Assembly: GCA_964496975.1 (NCBI GenBank)
Contig: CAZCBN010000027.1
Coordinates: 1 to 32,444, forward strand
Reading direction: 5' to 3'
DNA: 32,444 nt
Source of the DNA: CAZCBN01 sp964496975
GTDB lineage: Bacteria > Planctomycetota > Phycisphaerae > Phycisphaerales > UBA1924
Shown one piece after another: positions 15,252-24,025 of this stretch (position 1 is the stretch's first letter; the number at the start of each line of letters is the position of its first letter). Both the position numbers and the translations under genes were made by a program. Under the pieces are notes generated by a model that saw only the letters and a list, made by a program, of their open reading frames with translations, was not told where the DNA came from and ran no database searches.

Positions 15252-17651
15252 TCACCCCGCCGCGGCCCCGCTCGATGCGCCCGGCGGCGATCGAGGCCCC
15301 GCCTCTTCGGCCGCCGCGGCGGCGGCCTCGTCGCGCTGCAAGCCCGTCGGCACCTGCTCCACCACCGGCGGCTTCGGCCCGCCCAGCAGCGCGATCAGCA
15401 CCCACAGGCACGCCGCGAAGAACAGCGTCACCAGCGCCACCCACCCCGTCGCCGCACGCACGCGGTCCGGCTTGCCCTCCAGCGGCCGGCCCATCAGCGA
15501 GACGGCCCGCAGCAGCACCGGCTCGGCCCGCGGCGCAAGCCATGCCCACGCCGCCCGCGCCCCCGCCCACAGCGCCGCCGCCCCACGCCGCGCCAGCGCC
15601 CACGCCCGCCCGCCCCCGCTCGCCGAGGTTGACCCGCCGGGCGATCGCGCCGCGTCGCCCGAGGCCGGGGCGCCGGTCCCGGCGGCGGCTTTCTTCGTCG
15701 CCGTCTGCATCGCGCTGGTGAGGCGCTCCAGTTCGGCGAGCGCGTCCGCGGTGTCGCCGCCGGCGCTGGCGCGTGCCGTTGGCTCGGTGGTCGGGGCGCC
15801 GGCGCCCGCCCCGACGCCCGCGGCGCTCTTCGCAGCGCCGGCGACCGGCGCGGCCCGGGCAAGGTCGCGTTCCAACGCCGCGGCGACGGACTCGGCCGAC
15901 GCGCGGCTGAGGTGCTCGTCCAGGTCGTCGGCCGTCGCGCCGGGGGGCGTGATCAGGTCGGGGTGAGGCTCGTCGGCCGGGGCGTGGTCGTCGCCCGCGT
16001 CGTCCGCGGCGGGTGCGGCGGGTGCCTCGTCCGCGGCGGCGGCGGGGGGCGCGGCCGTGTCGGCCTCGGGCCCGGCGCCGGTGCGCAGCGCCGCGTCCCG
16101 CGTCTCGGCCGGCCACTCGTCGAGCGACGAGAGCATGTCGTCCAGATCGTCGAAGGGCTCGCGCGGGGCCTTCGGGGCCTCGCCCGCGGGTGGCGCGGCC
16201 GCGGCGACAGCGCGGGCTGGGGCCGGGGCGGGGGCTGGCTCCGCCGGCAGGTCCGGCTCGGGCAACGCGGCCTCGGCGGGGTCGGGCTCGATCGGGTCGG
16301 GCGCAGACAGGTCCGGCTCAGTCAGGTCCGGCGCAGACAGCTCCGGTTCAGTCAGATCCGGCTCGGGCAGGTCCGCGTCGAACGCCTCGGCGTCCAGCGC
16401 GTCCGCGTCGGCCGCCTCGGTCTGCGGCACGTCTGAGGCACGCCCCGTCCCGGCCAGCCCCAGATCCGCCGACATCGCCTCCGCCGTGTCCGGGTCGTCG
16501 CCCAGTTCGTCGCCCAGTTCGTCGCCCAGTTCGTTGGCCAGCGTGTCGTCGAGCGGGTCCAGCGCCGGCTCGTCCGCGGCGTCGGCCGGCCCGGCTTCGC
16601 CCCCGTCGACGGCTTCGACCGCGTCGATGTCCGCGACGGCGGCCACGGCCGGGCTCAGATCCTCGCTCGCCTCGGCCTCGCTCGCCTCGGCCTCGCTCGC
16701 CTCGGCCGTCGACGCCACCTCGTCGAGCGCGACGCCGAGCGATTCGTCCGCGGCCTCCCCATCGTCTTGGTTACGCGCCGCTTCGGCGACCGCTTGGTCG
16801 TCCACGGCCGCGACGGCGGCCTCGACGCTGTCGCCGGCGGCCTCGTCCGTCTCGTCGGCGTCGTCGGCGTCCAGCGCCTCGCGGATCGCCCGGGCCTCGA
16901 TCGCCTCCACGGTTTCCACCGCGTCCCGCATCGCCGCCACGGTCGTCGCCACCGTCGCCGCGGCTGCGGGCCTCGGGGCGGCCCGCGGCGTGGGCATCGC
17001 CGCGGCGGTGTCCATGCGGTCGATGTCGTCGGCGAGATCGCCGGCACGATCGCTCGCGAGGTCGTCCGCCCCGTCGTCCATCCCAACGGCGACCGCGTCG
17101 CCCGTCACGCCGCCGGTCGCCTCGGCTCCGTCGCCCCCGTCGGCCTGCGCCACCGCGTCCTCGTCGTCCGTCGTCGACGCTGCGTCGCTCGGCTCGATGG
17201 CCCGGTCGGTGTCCGCGTCAACCGCGACGTCGGCCTCGTCCGAGGCACCCTCGTCCGCGGCGGCCGCGTCCGGGTCGCCCGCCAGCGTGCCGTGGACGGC
17301 GCTCTCCAGCACCGCCTCGAGCGAGGCGTCGTCGCCCTCGTCCGCGGGCGAGGCGTCGTCACCCTCGGCGAGCAGGTCCGCCGCGCCCACGTCCGGGGCT
17401 GCGGGGGAGAGCCCCTCGGCCCGCCGGAGCGACTCCACCGTCTGCGACACTTCCTGCAGCAGCGACTCCACCCGCTCGGCCAGCGGCTCGGTCTCGTCGG
17501 CGTCCACGGCGTCATCGGCGTCGGCCGAGGCCTCCTCGGGCGGCGGGCCCGCGGCGGCCTCGCCCGGGTCGGCGGGGTCGGCCGGCCACGCCACGCCATC
17601 GCCGGGGCCGGCGTCGTTCGCGGCGGGGGGTTGGGGCGCAGCATCGGCCAC
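15252..17651 (-). CDS. Large acidic repeat-rich protein with one C-terminal membrane helix
   Basis: The 799-residue product is dominated by Ala, Asp and Glu and has no recognisable enzymatic domain. It contains short repeats: ELGD three times, EASEA runs, and a series of pentapeptides of the form (T/S)(E/A)P(D/E)L near the middle. Short helical stretches break the disorder (AERVESLLQEVSQTVESLRR near the N-terminus, EPFDDLDDMLSSLDEWP later, ALAELERLTSAMQTATKK near the C-terminus), and these could be protein-binding segments. A single membrane helix (GWVALVTLFFAACLWVLIAL, about residues 737-756) precedes a tail of about 41 residues. A tail-anchored topology with a large cytoplasmic acidic region is likely. 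GTG at 17651 is chosen because a -35/-10 pair ends exactly six bases before it; residues upstream in the frame are basic and unlike the rest. Confidence 0.75.
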   Translation of the reverse strand: MADAAPQPPAANDAGPGDGVAWPADPADPGEAAAGPPPEEASADADDAVDADETEPLAERVESLLQEVSQTVESLRRAEGLSPAAPDVGAADLLAEGDDASPADEGDDASLEAVLESAVHGTLAGDPDAAAADEGASDEADVAVDADTDRAIEPSDAASTTDDEDAVAQADGGDGAEATGGVTGDAVAVGMDDGADDLASDRAGDLADDIDRMDTAAAMPTPRAAPRPAAAATVATTVAAMRDAVETVEAIEARAIREALDADDADETDEAAGDSVEAAVAAVDDQAVAEAARNQDDGEAADESLGVALDEVASTAEASEAEASEAEASEDLSPAVAAVADIDAVEAVDGGEAGPADAADEPALDPLDDTLANELGDELGDELGDDPDTAEAMSADLGLAGTGRASDVPQTEAADADALDAEAFDADLPEPDLTEPELSAPDLTEPDLSAPDPIEPDPAEAALPEPDLPAEPAPAPAPARAVAAAAPPAGEAPKAPREPFDDLDDMLSSLDEWPAETRDAALRTGAGPEADTAAPPAAAADEAPAAPAADDAGDDHAPADEPHPDLITPPGATADDLDEHLSRASAESVAAALERDLARAAPVAGAAKSAAGVGAGAGAPTTEPTARASAGGDTADALAELERLTSAMQTATKKAAAGTGAPASGDAARSPGGSTSASGGGRAWALARRGAAALWAGARAAWAWLAPRAEPVLLRAVSLMGRPLEGKPDRVRAATGWVALVTLFFAACLWVLIALLGGPKPPVVEQVPTGLQRDEAAAAAAEEAGPRSPPGASSGAAAG
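16308..16380 (-). repeat. Five 15-base tandem repeats inside the acidic protein gene
   Basis: Consecutive 15-base units at 16308-16322, 16323-16337, 16338-16352, 16353-16367 and a partial fifth to 16380 share CAGNTCCGGNNCNGN. They encode the Pro/Asp/Glu/Leu pentapeptide series. The period is a multiple of three, so copy number can change without a frameshift. Confidence 0.8.
16496..16531 (-). repeat. Three exact 12-base tandem repeats inside the acidic protein gene
   Basis: CGTCGCCCAGTT occurs three times without a mismatch (16496-16507, 16508-16519, 16520-16531) and encodes the ELGD repeats. Exactness suggests recent expansion. Confidence 0.85.
16662..16706 (-). repeat. 15-base tandem repeats encoding EASEA runs
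   Basis: Three nearly exact copies of a 15-base unit built from CTCG and CCTCGG steps encode repeated Glu-Ala-Ser. Like the other arrays in this gene, the period is in frame. Confidence 0.75.
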
Positions 17652-17657
17652 GCCCCG

Positions 17658-17686
17658 ATGATCGGGTCGGGGGCTGGTCAACTCAA
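17658..17686 (-). promoter_or_regulatory. Promoter of the acidic protein gene, predicted leaderless
   Basis: On the minus strand TTGAGT (17681-17686) is followed by a 17-base spacer, GATCAT (17658-17663), six bases and the GTG start at 17651. Both hexamers are close to sigma-70 consensus and the spacing is ideal, so transcription should start at or next to the start codon. Confidence 0.6.
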
Positions 17687-17809
17687 GGCTTCTCGGTCCA
17701 GCCCGGCCCCGCCCGGCAAAGAAACCCCTCATAATGGGCGAGACGCGCACCCGCCCCCTCCCCCCGGCCCGAGAACACCCCGCCCGACCCCGCCCGCCCC
17801 CCGCCCGAC

Positions 17810-18601
17810 ATGCCCACCCTCCGCGTGCTCATTGACGACGCTGCCGCCTCCGCGGGCCTCGCGCCCGGCGACGTCTTCCCCATTCTCGGTGAGGAGGCCC
17901 GCCACCTCTGGTCCGCCCGCCGTGCCCAGGCCGACGACCGGCTCGAACTGCTCGACGCCGCCGGCCTGCGTGCCGACGCCCGCATCGAGGGGGTGGACAA
18001 GGGCGGCCGCGACGGGCTGACCGTCCGCGTGCGCCTGCTGAGCGTCCATCGCGAGCCCCCGCCGCGCCCCGCCGTGCACGTCTTCGCCGCCCCGCCCAAG
18101 GGCGACCGCCTCGCCGCGATGATCGAGGAGCTGAGCCAGGTCGGCGCGGCCTCGTGGACGCCCCTGCGCACTGCGCACGGCGTGGTCGACCCGCGCGAGA
18201 CCAAGCTCGACCGCCTGCGCCGCGTCGCGCGCGAGTCCGTGAAGCAGTGCGGCCGGGCCCACGCGATGGAGATCCGCGAGCCGATGGACCTTTCCGCGGC
18301 GCTGCGGGCGCTGGGTGCGCCGGAGGGGGTGGCGCCCGCGGCGCGCGCGCTCGTCGCGCACCCCGGCGGCGCCCCGATGCAGCGGCGCGGGGCGGCGAGC
18401 GTCGCGCTGTTCATCGGCCCCGAGGGCGGCTGGTCCGATGCGGAGCTCGCCGACATGGCCTCCCGCGGCGTCGAGCGCGTGGGCCTGGGCCCGCACATCC
18501 TGCGCATCGGCACGGCGGCGGTCGTCGGGTGTGCGCTCGCATTGCTGGCCGAGGCCGAGCCCGATCCCCCGCGCGGCGCGGGCGATACGCTCCCGCCATG
18601 A
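17810..18601 (+). CDS. rsmE: 16S rRNA (uracil-1498-N3)-methyltransferase RsmE
   Basis: RsmE methylates U1498 of 16S rRNA with S-adenosylmethionine and is a SPOUT-fold enzyme. The 263-residue protein has the family order: an N-terminal PUA-like domain (residues 1-80), then PKGDRLAAMIEELSQVGAASW, KLDRLRRVARESVKQCGR, and the knot region ALFIGPEGGWSDAELADM with VGLGPHILRIGTAA close to the end. All are standard. The start at ATG 17810 precedes TLRVLI directly, and a Pro/Arg-rich leader of about 70 bases separates it from a CATAAT hexamer at 17730-17735. The stop overlaps the next start (ATGA at 18598-18601). Confidence 0.93.
   Translation: MPTLRVLIDDAAASAGLAPGDVFPILGEEARHLWSARRAQADDRLELLDAAGLRADARIEGVDKGGRDGLTVRVRLLSVHREPPPRPAVHVFAAPPKGDRLAAMIEELSQVGAASWTPLRTAHGVVDPRETKLDRLRRVARESVKQCGRAHAMEIREPMDLSAALRALGAPEGVAPAARALVAHPGGAPMQRRGAASVALFIGPEGGWSDAELADMASRGVERVGLGPHILRIGTAAVVGCALALLAEAEPDPPRGAGDTLPP
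18586..18591 (+). promoter_or_regulatory. -10-like TACGCT inside the rsmE 3' end, before the next start
   Basis: TACGCT fits TANNNT and is followed by exactly six bases and ATG at 18598. It lies within rsmE coding sequence, so the squalene-cyclase-like gene may have its own leaderless transcript as well as read-through from rsmE. No -35 is evident. Confidence 0.35.
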
Positions 18602-19815
18602 GCATGTTCCGCCTCGCCGTTGTCGTTGGTGCGGCCGCCCTGGTGGCGGCGGAGGGTGCCGCCGCGCTGTCCCCCGAGCGCGACGCGCAGGCCCGCGAGG
18701 TAGCGGCCCGGGCCGTGGGCTATCTGCGGGCGCAGCAGGACGCCGAGTCGGGCGGCTGGGCCGTGAACCCGCAGAGGCCGGACTTCCCCGCGATCGCCGG
18801 CCTTGTCGTCACGGGCCTGCTCATGGACCCGCGCATCGACGGCGACGACGAGGCCGTCCGCCGCGGCGTCGCCTACATCCTCTCCCACGCCAAGCCCGAC
18901 GGCGGCCTGCACGACGGCGTGCTGCCCAGCTACAACACCGCCATCTGCGTCTCGGCGCTCGCCCGGCTGCACACGCCCGAGGCCGCCGCCGCGGTGCAGC
19001 GGGGCGTCGCCCGCCTGCGCACGCTGCAGTGGGGCGCGTTTGACCCCCTCACCTCGCCCACGCCCGAGGCCCCGGACTGGAACCAGCCCGTGGACGAGCG
19101 GCACCCCTTCTACGGCGGCGTGGGCTACGGCAACAACGGCCGCCCCGACCTCTCCAACACCCAGTTCTTTCTCCAGGCCCTGCAAGACGCCGGCGTGAGC
19201 GCCGAGGACGAGGCCCTGCAGCGGGCCCTGGTCTTCCTCCGCCGCACGCAGATGGACGGCGAGGTGAACAGCGAGGCGTACGCGCAGGGCAGCCGCCAGG
19301 GTGGGTTCATCTACGCCACCGTGCCCAACGCCGAGAGCATCGACAACCGCCCGGGCCAGAGCCAGGCCGGCGTCTTTGAAGAAACGCTGGACGACGGCAC
19401 CGCCGTCTCGCGCCTCCGCGCCTACGGCAGCATGACCTACGCCGGCTTCAAGAGCCTGGTCTACGCCGACCTGCCGCGCAGCGACCCGCGCGTCGTCTCC
19501 GCGCTCCGCTGGATCGAGCGGAACTACACCCTCGCCGAAAACCCCGGCCTGGGCCACGACGGGTACTACTACTACCTGCTCACCCTCGCCCGCGCGCTCG
19601 ACGCGTGGGGCGACTCCACGCTCCGCCTCACCGGCCCCGAAGGCGAGCCGCTGCGCGACGCCGACTGGGCCGACGAGCTCGTCGCGCGCCTCGCCGAGCT
19701 GCAGGAGCCCGACGGCCGCTTCCAGACCCTCAGCAGCCGCTGGCTTGAGGACAACACCGCTCTCACCACCGCCTACGCCCTCATCGCGCTGCAGCACGCC
19801 CGCGGGCAGGACTGA
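18598..19815 (+). CDS. Secreted prenyltransferase/squalene-oxidase-repeat protein
   Basis: The 405-residue product begins with a signal peptide (MFRLAVVVGAAALVAAEGAAAL) and then carries the alpha/alpha-toroid repeats of the squalene-cyclase superfamily. Visible repeat turns are YLRAQQDAESGGWAV, YILSHAKPDGGLHDG, SYNTAICVSALARL, YGSMTYAGFKSLVY and LQEPDGRFQ. The catalytic DXDD of squalene-hopene cyclases is absent, so it is unlikely to cyclise squalene. Secreted proteins of this type are frequent in Planctomycetes and their role is not known to me. The ATG overlaps the rsmE stop. A link to the C30 pathway 5 kb away is not supported by the sequence. Confidence 0.82.
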   Translation: MSMFRLAVVVGAAALVAAEGAAALSPERDAQAREVAARAVGYLRAQQDAESGGWAVNPQRPDFPAIAGLVVTGLLMDPRIDGDDEAVRRGVAYILSHAKPDGGLHDGVLPSYNTAICVSALARLHTPEAAAAVQRGVARLRTLQWGAFDPLTSPTPEAPDWNQPVDERHPFYGGVGYGNNGRPDLSNTQFFLQALQDAGVSAEDEALQRALVFLRRTQMDGEVNSEAYAQGSRQGGFIYATVPNAESIDNRPGQSQAGVFEETLDDGTAVSRLRAYGSMTYAGFKSLVYADLPRSDPRVVSALRWIERNYTLAENPGLGHDGYYYYLLTLARALDAWGDSTLRLTGPEGEPLRDADWADELVARLAELQEPDGRFQTLSSRWLEDNTALTTAYALIALQHARGQD

Positions 19816-19887
19816 TCCGCCCGCCCCGCCGCCCGCCCCGCCGCTCTCTCTGCCCCGCTCATCCCCACCGCAGAAGGGACCCGCCCG

Positions 19888-21426
19888 ATGCCCGACCCCG
19901 CCCCGCTCGCGGACCTCCGCCGGCACCTGCGATCCATCAAGACCCTCGGCAGCGTGAACGCCCTGCTGGGCTGGGACCAGGAGACGTACATGCCCCCGCG
20001 GGCCGTCGCCGCGCGGGCCGAGCAGTCGGCGGCCCTCGCCGCGCTCGTGCACGAGCGGGCCACCGACCCGCGGCTGGGCGAGGCGATCGAGCGGGCCGCG
20101 GCGGCCGTCGCGTCCGAACCCGCATCCGCCGAGGCCGCGCTGGTGCGCGAGGCCCGCCGCGATTACGACAAGGCCCGCAAGCTCCCCGCGTCCCTCGTCG
20201 CCGAGCTCGCCGAAACCGGCAGCCGCGCCCAGCACGTCTGGAAGGATGCGCGAGACCGCAACGACTTCCCGATGTTCCGCCCCTGGCTGGAGCGCATGAT
20301 GGAGCTCTCGCGCCGCAAGGCCGAGTGCCTGCGCGAGCCCGCCCACGCCGAGCTGTACGACGCCCTTCTGAACGAGTACGAGCCCGGCGCCACCGCGGCC
20401 GACATCCAGCGCGTCTTCGCCCCGCTGCGGCAGCGGCTCAGCGCCCTCGTCGCCGAGCTGCTCGACCGGGGCCACGCCCCCGACGCCTCCCCCGCCCACG
20501 CCCCCGTCCCCGCGGCCCAGCAGCACGCGCTGGGCCTGCGCATCGTCCGCGCGTTCGGCTTTGACCTCGACGCGGGCCGCCTTGACACCACCGCCCACCC
20601 CTTCTGCTCCGGCATCGCCCCGGGCGACACACGCCTCACCACGCGCTACCGCGAGCAGAGCTGGTGCGACGCGCTCTTCGGCACCATGCACGAGTGCGGC
20701 CACGGCCTCTACGAGCAGGGCCTGCCCAAGCTCCGCGCCGACGGCGAGATCGCCGACGACTTCGGCACCCCCCTCGCCGACGACATCAGCCTCGGCATCC
20801 ACGAGAGCCAGAGCCGCATGTGGGAGAACTTCGTCGGCCGCGGCCGCGCGTTCTGGCGCTGGGCAAAGCCCGAGGCCGACGCCTGCTTCGCCGGCGCCCT
20901 CGCCCGCTACGACAGCGAGGCCCTCTACCGCGCCGTCAACCGCGTGCAGCGCAGCTTCATCCGCGTGGAGGCCGACGAGGCGACGTACAACCTGCACGTC
21001 ATGCTCCGCTTCGGCCTGGAGCGGGACCTCATCTCGGGCCGCCTCGCCGTCGCCGACCTGCCCAACGCGTGGAACGACGCCTTCCGCGAGGCCCTGGGCG
21101 TCCCCGTGCCCGACGACCGCCGCGGCTGCCTGCAAGACGTCCACTGGAGCTTCGGCCTCGTGGGCTACTTCCCCACGTACACGCTGGGAAACCTGTACGC
21201 GGCCCAGTTCTTCGAGGCCATCCGCGAGCGGCACGCCGACCTCGACGACCGCATCGCCCGAGGCGACTTCGCCCCCATCCTCGCCTGGAACCGCGAGCAC
21301 ATCCACCGCCACGGCCGCCGCTACAGCGCCGCCGAAACCTGCGAACGCGCCACCGGCAAACCCCTCAGCCCAGACCCACTGCTGCGGCACCTCGAGGCCA
21401 AACTGCGGCCGATCTACGGCGTGTGA
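19888..21426 (+). CDS. Metallocarboxypeptidase of family M32 (Taq type)
   Basis: The 512-residue zinc carboxypeptidase removes C-terminal residues from peptides. The metal site is complete: HECGH at residues 268-272 (two His ligands and catalytic Glu269) and Glu306 in IHESQSRMWEN as third ligand. It is followed by ADEATYNLH and GYFPTYTLGNLYAAQ, both conserved in M32. Length is normal for the family. There is no signal peptide, so it is cytoplasmic. AAGGGA lies about 8 bases before ATG 19888 and supports the start. The gene is 72 bases after the secreted protein gene, and a palindromic repeat element follows its stop before a convergent gene. Confidence 0.93.
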   Translation: MPDPAPLADLRRHLRSIKTLGSVNALLGWDQETYMPPRAVAARAEQSAALAALVHERATDPRLGEAIERAAAAVASEPASAEAALVREARRDYDKARKLPASLVAELAETGSRAQHVWKDARDRNDFPMFRPWLERMMELSRRKAECLREPAHAELYDALLNEYEPGATAADIQRVFAPLRQRLSALVAELLDRGHAPDASPAHAPVPAAQQHALGLRIVRAFGFDLDAGRLDTTAHPFCSGIAPGDTRLTTRYREQSWCDALFGTMHECGHGLYEQGLPKLRADGEIADDFGTPLADDISLGIHESQSRMWENFVGRGRAFWRWAKPEADACFAGALARYDSEALYRAVNRVQRSFIRVEADEATYNLHVMLRFGLERDLISGRLAVADLPNAWNDAFREALGVPVPDDRRGCLQDVHWSFGLVGYFPTYTLGNLYAAQFFEAIRERHADLDDRIARGDFAPILAWNREHIHRHGRRYSAAETCERATGKPLSPDPLLRHLEAKLRPIYGV

Positions 21427-21443
21427 CCCGCGGGCGCGGACTC

Positions 21444-21620
21444 ACGGAGAAAAGGCGAACGCGAAGGGCGCGGAACAGTCGCCGCACGCGGAGGGCGCGG
21501 AGAGGCCATAAGGCTCTCAAGCCATCGTCCCCGGCATCCGCGCGCGCCAACACAGTTTTTATTCTTCCCCGCGTCCTCCGCGTCCCCCTCCGCGTCCCCC
21601 GCGTTCGTCTTCTCCCCCGA
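21444..21620. repeat. Dispersed palindromic element, copy 1, at a convergent junction
   Basis: The left part is rich in GGCGAACGCG and CGCGGAGGGCGCGGAG. The right part (ATTCTTCCCCGCGTCCTCCG and following) is its approximate reverse complement and ends with GCGTTCGTCTTCT. The two sides can pair into a long imperfect hairpin. It shares ordered blocks with the element at 24980-25200, including GGNTCTCAAGNCATC and a run of 26 identical bases beginning TTCTTCCCCGCG. It lies between the M32 gene and the PLP decarboxylase gene. Confidence 0.75.
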
Positions 21621-21632
21621 GTCTCCGCCGCC

Positions 21633-23255
21633 TCACCCGCCCGCCAGCTCTCGCAGCAGGTCCCACGCCGCGCGGACGTGCTCCATCCGCGTCTGCGTCC
21701 CGCCGATCGCCATGCGGATCACGTACCGCGGCTCGGCCTCGCCCGGCGTCTTCACCTCCGTGTGGCTCAAAAACACGCGGCCCGTCGCGTTGGCCCGGCG
21801 CATCAGCTCGCGTGTCGCCTCGTTCCCCGCCCGCAGGCGGAAGCACACCAGGCTCAGCGACCGCGGCGCCGCGAGCTCAAACCGCGCGTCGTGCTCGATC
21901 TCCCGCTCGAGCCACGCCGCCCACTCCACCCCCTGCCGCACAAACGCCCGGATCCCCTCCGCCCCGTAGTGCCGCAGCACGAACCACAGCTTCAGCGCCC
22001 GGAAGCGCCGCCCCAGCGGGATCTGCCAGTCGCGGTAGTCGATCACCGCCCCCGCGTCGCTCGCCTCGTTCCGCAGGTACGCGGGGTTCAGCGACAGGCT
22101 CGCCGTCAGCGTGCGCACGTCCCGCGTCCAAAAGAGGTCGCAGTCAAAGTTCGTCAGCATCCACTTGTGCGGGTTCACGCAGAAGCTGTCCGCGTGCTCC
22201 AGCCCGTGGAACAGCCCCCGGTGCTCCGGGCACGCCGCCGCCGGCCCCGCCCACGCCGCGTCGACGTGGAGCCAGCACCGCGTCCGCGTCCGCCCCGGCA
22301 GCGCCGACCGCCGCGCGATGACGCGCGCAATCGCCTCCAGATCATCGCTGTACCCGAGCCCCGTCGCACCGATCGCCGCCGTCACAAAGCCCGGCCAACG
22401 ACCCGCGGCGAGGTCCTCCGCCATCGCCGCGTCCAGCGCGTCGGGGTCCATCGAGCCGTCCGCGCGGCTTGCGATCAGCCGGAACCGCCGCTCCAGCACC
22501 CCCACCGCGCGCGACGGCGGGTCCTCAAGCCCCGCGATCAGCCCCGCCCGCTGCACGCTGCTGTGCGCCTGCTCGCTCGTGTAGCCCACCATCCGCGCCG
22601 GGTCAGGCCCGGGCCTTCCCGCCCTGTTCCCCAGTTCGCCTGCGCACGCCGCCGCCCGCTGCCGCGCCGCCAGCAGCGCCACGAGCGTCCCCTCGCTCGC
22701 CGTGCTCTGCAGGCACCCCCCTCCGGCCTCGCCCGCGTGCGCATCGCCCGACCCCTCGGCCACGCGGTGCCCGCTGAAAAACTGCCCCGGCAGCGCGAAC
22801 AGCTCCGCGCACCAGTCGAGCACCCGCGTCTCCAGCTCCGTCGCCGCCGGGCTCGTGCTCCACAGCATCCCGTTCACGTTCAGCCCCGCGCTCAGCAGCT
22901 CGCCCAGCACCGCCGGCCCCGACAGCGTGCACGGGAAGTACGCGAAAAACCCCGGGTGCTGCCAGTGCGTCAGCCGCGGCACGATCTGCCGCTCCACGTC
23001 CTGCATGATGCGGGCCCACTCCCCCTCGCCCCCGCGCGCCTCGGGCATGTGCGCCGGCAGCTCGGCGAGCAGGTCCCCCGGCTTCACCTCCCCCGTCGCC
23101 ACCGGGCTCGCCGAGTACTCGCCCACGCGCTCCCAGTACGACGCGATCCAGTCGATCAGCTCGTGCCCCGCGCGGCGAAACTCCGCCGCCGACATGTGCC
23201 CCGCGTCCAGCGCCCCGCCCCGCGATGGCATCCCATCAGACCTCGCACTCGTCAT
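21633..23255 (-). CDS. PLP-dependent aromatic-amino-acid-type decarboxylase (group II)
   Basis: The 540-residue fold-type I decarboxylase shows the N-terminal FRRAGHELIDWIASYW, FAYFPCTLSGPAVLGELL and STSPAATELETRVLDW. The PLP-site aspartate lies in LHVDAAWAG, and the Schiff-base lysine is Lys364 in NPHKWMLTNFDC. This pattern is that of aromatic-L-amino-acid and tyrosine/tryptophan decarboxylases. The amine product cannot be chosen from sequence alone. ATG at 23255 is preferred because GGAG lies about 7 bases upstream; Met codons at 23231 and 23195 are alternatives, the last giving the length most like family N-termini. It diverges from the DJ-1 gene by 131 bases and converges with the M32 gene. 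Confidence 0.88.
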   Translation of the reverse strand: MTSARSDGMPSRGGALDAGHMSAAEFRRAGHELIDWIASYWERVGEYSASPVATGEVKPGDLLAELPAHMPEARGGEGEWARIMQDVERQIVPRLTHWQHPGFFAYFPCTLSGPAVLGELLSAGLNVNGMLWSTSPAATELETRVLDWCAELFALPGQFFSGHRVAEGSGDAHAGEAGGGCLQSTASEGTLVALLAARQRAAACAGELGNRAGRPGPDPARMVGYTSEQAHSSVQRAGLIAGLEDPPSRAVGVLERRFRLIASRADGSMDPDALDAAMAEDLAAGRWPGFVTAAIGATGLGYSDDLEAIARVIARRSALPGRTRTRCWLHVDAAWAGPAAACPEHRGLFHGLEHADSFCVNPHKWMLTNFDCDLFWTRDVRTLTASLSLNPAYLRNEASDAGAVIDYRDWQIPLGRRFRALKLWFVLRHYGAEGIRAFVRQGVEWAAWLEREIEHDARFELAAPRSLSLVCFRLRAGNEATRELMRRANATGRVFLSHTEVKTPGEAEPRYVIRMAIGGTQTRMEHVRAAWDLLRELAGG

Positions 23256-23386
23256 CGCATCGCTCCGCAGTCTGGGCCGCTGCCGGGCACACACCACACC
23301 ACACCCGCACACACACCCCGCACACCCCAGCGAAGCCTACCCACAAGCCCCGCGCGCCCACCCCCCGCCCACGCCAACAATCCCGC

Positions 23387-24025
23387 ATGCCCCACACCCA
23401 CCCCGCCCCCGCGGCCCCCTCCGCCCTCATCCTCATCGCGGGCGGCACCGAAGAAATCGAGGCCATCACCCCGGGCGACGTCCTCGCCCGCGCCGGTGTC
23501 CGCGTCACCTACGCCGGTCTGGGCGCCACACGGCTCACCGGCTCCCGCGGCCTCCCCCTCGCCGCCGACACCACCATCGAGGCCCACGCCCAAGCCCCCT
23601 CCCACGCCACCGCGCTCCACGACGCCCTCATCATCCCCGGCGGCGGCCAGGGCGCCGCCAACCTCGCCGCGAGCGACCACGCCGCCGACATCATCCGCCG
23701 ACACCACCGCGCCGGCCGGCTCATCGCCAGCATCTGCGCCGCGCCCGCCGTCGTCCTCGCACCCCTGGGCCTGCTCAGCGGCAAACGCGCCACCGGCTAC
23801 CCCGGCACCGAGCCGCACTTCCCCAGCGATGCCATCTTCCTGCAAGAACCGGTCGTCGTCGACGGCCCCTTCATCACAAGCCGCGGCCCCGGCACCGCGA
23901 TGGCCTTCGCCCTCCGCATCGCCGCCCTGCTCACCACGCCCGCCGTCGCCGGAGCCGTCGCCCGCGACATGCTGGTCGACACCCACGCCCACCCCGCCCC
24001 CACCCCCGCGCCGGCGCACGCATGA
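23387..24025 (+). CDS. DJ-1/PfpI family protein
   Basis: The 212-residue glutamine-amidotransferase-like protein has the DJ-1 subfamily markers: LILIAGGTEEIEA (Glu25 in the position of DJ-1 Glu18), DALIIPGGGQGAANLA, the nucleophile-elbow Cys117 in ASICAAPAVVLAP, and GKRATGYPG. Members act as deglycases, chaperones or redox sensors, and the activity is disputed in several. The first 11 residues are Pro/His-rich and could be dropped, but no later Met fits. It overlaps the next gene by 4 bases (ATGA at 24022-24025), so the two are co-translated. The C-terminal tail is Pro/Ala/His-rich. Confidence 0.87.
   Translation: MPHTHPAPAAPSALILIAGGTEEIEAITPGDVLARAGVRVTYAGLGATRLTGSRGLPLAADTTIEAHAQAPSHATALHDALIIPGGGQGAANLAASDHAADIIRRHHRAGRLIASICAAPAVVLAPLGLLSGKRATGYPGTEPHFPSDAIFLQEPVVVDGPFITSRGPGTAMAFALRIAALLTTPAVAGAVARDMLVDTHAHPAPTPAPAHA

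Noticed and set aside
18598..19815. Squalene-cyclase-like protein as part of the C30 pathway
   Set aside because: It has a signal peptide and lacks the DXDD acid motif, and it is in a different gene unit more than 5 kb from crtQ.
17683..21390. A 1235-codon minus-strand frame opposite rsmE, the secreted protein and the M32 gene
   Set aside because: It is the GC-rich shadow of three genes with intact motifs on the plus strand and has no family-like sequence itself.
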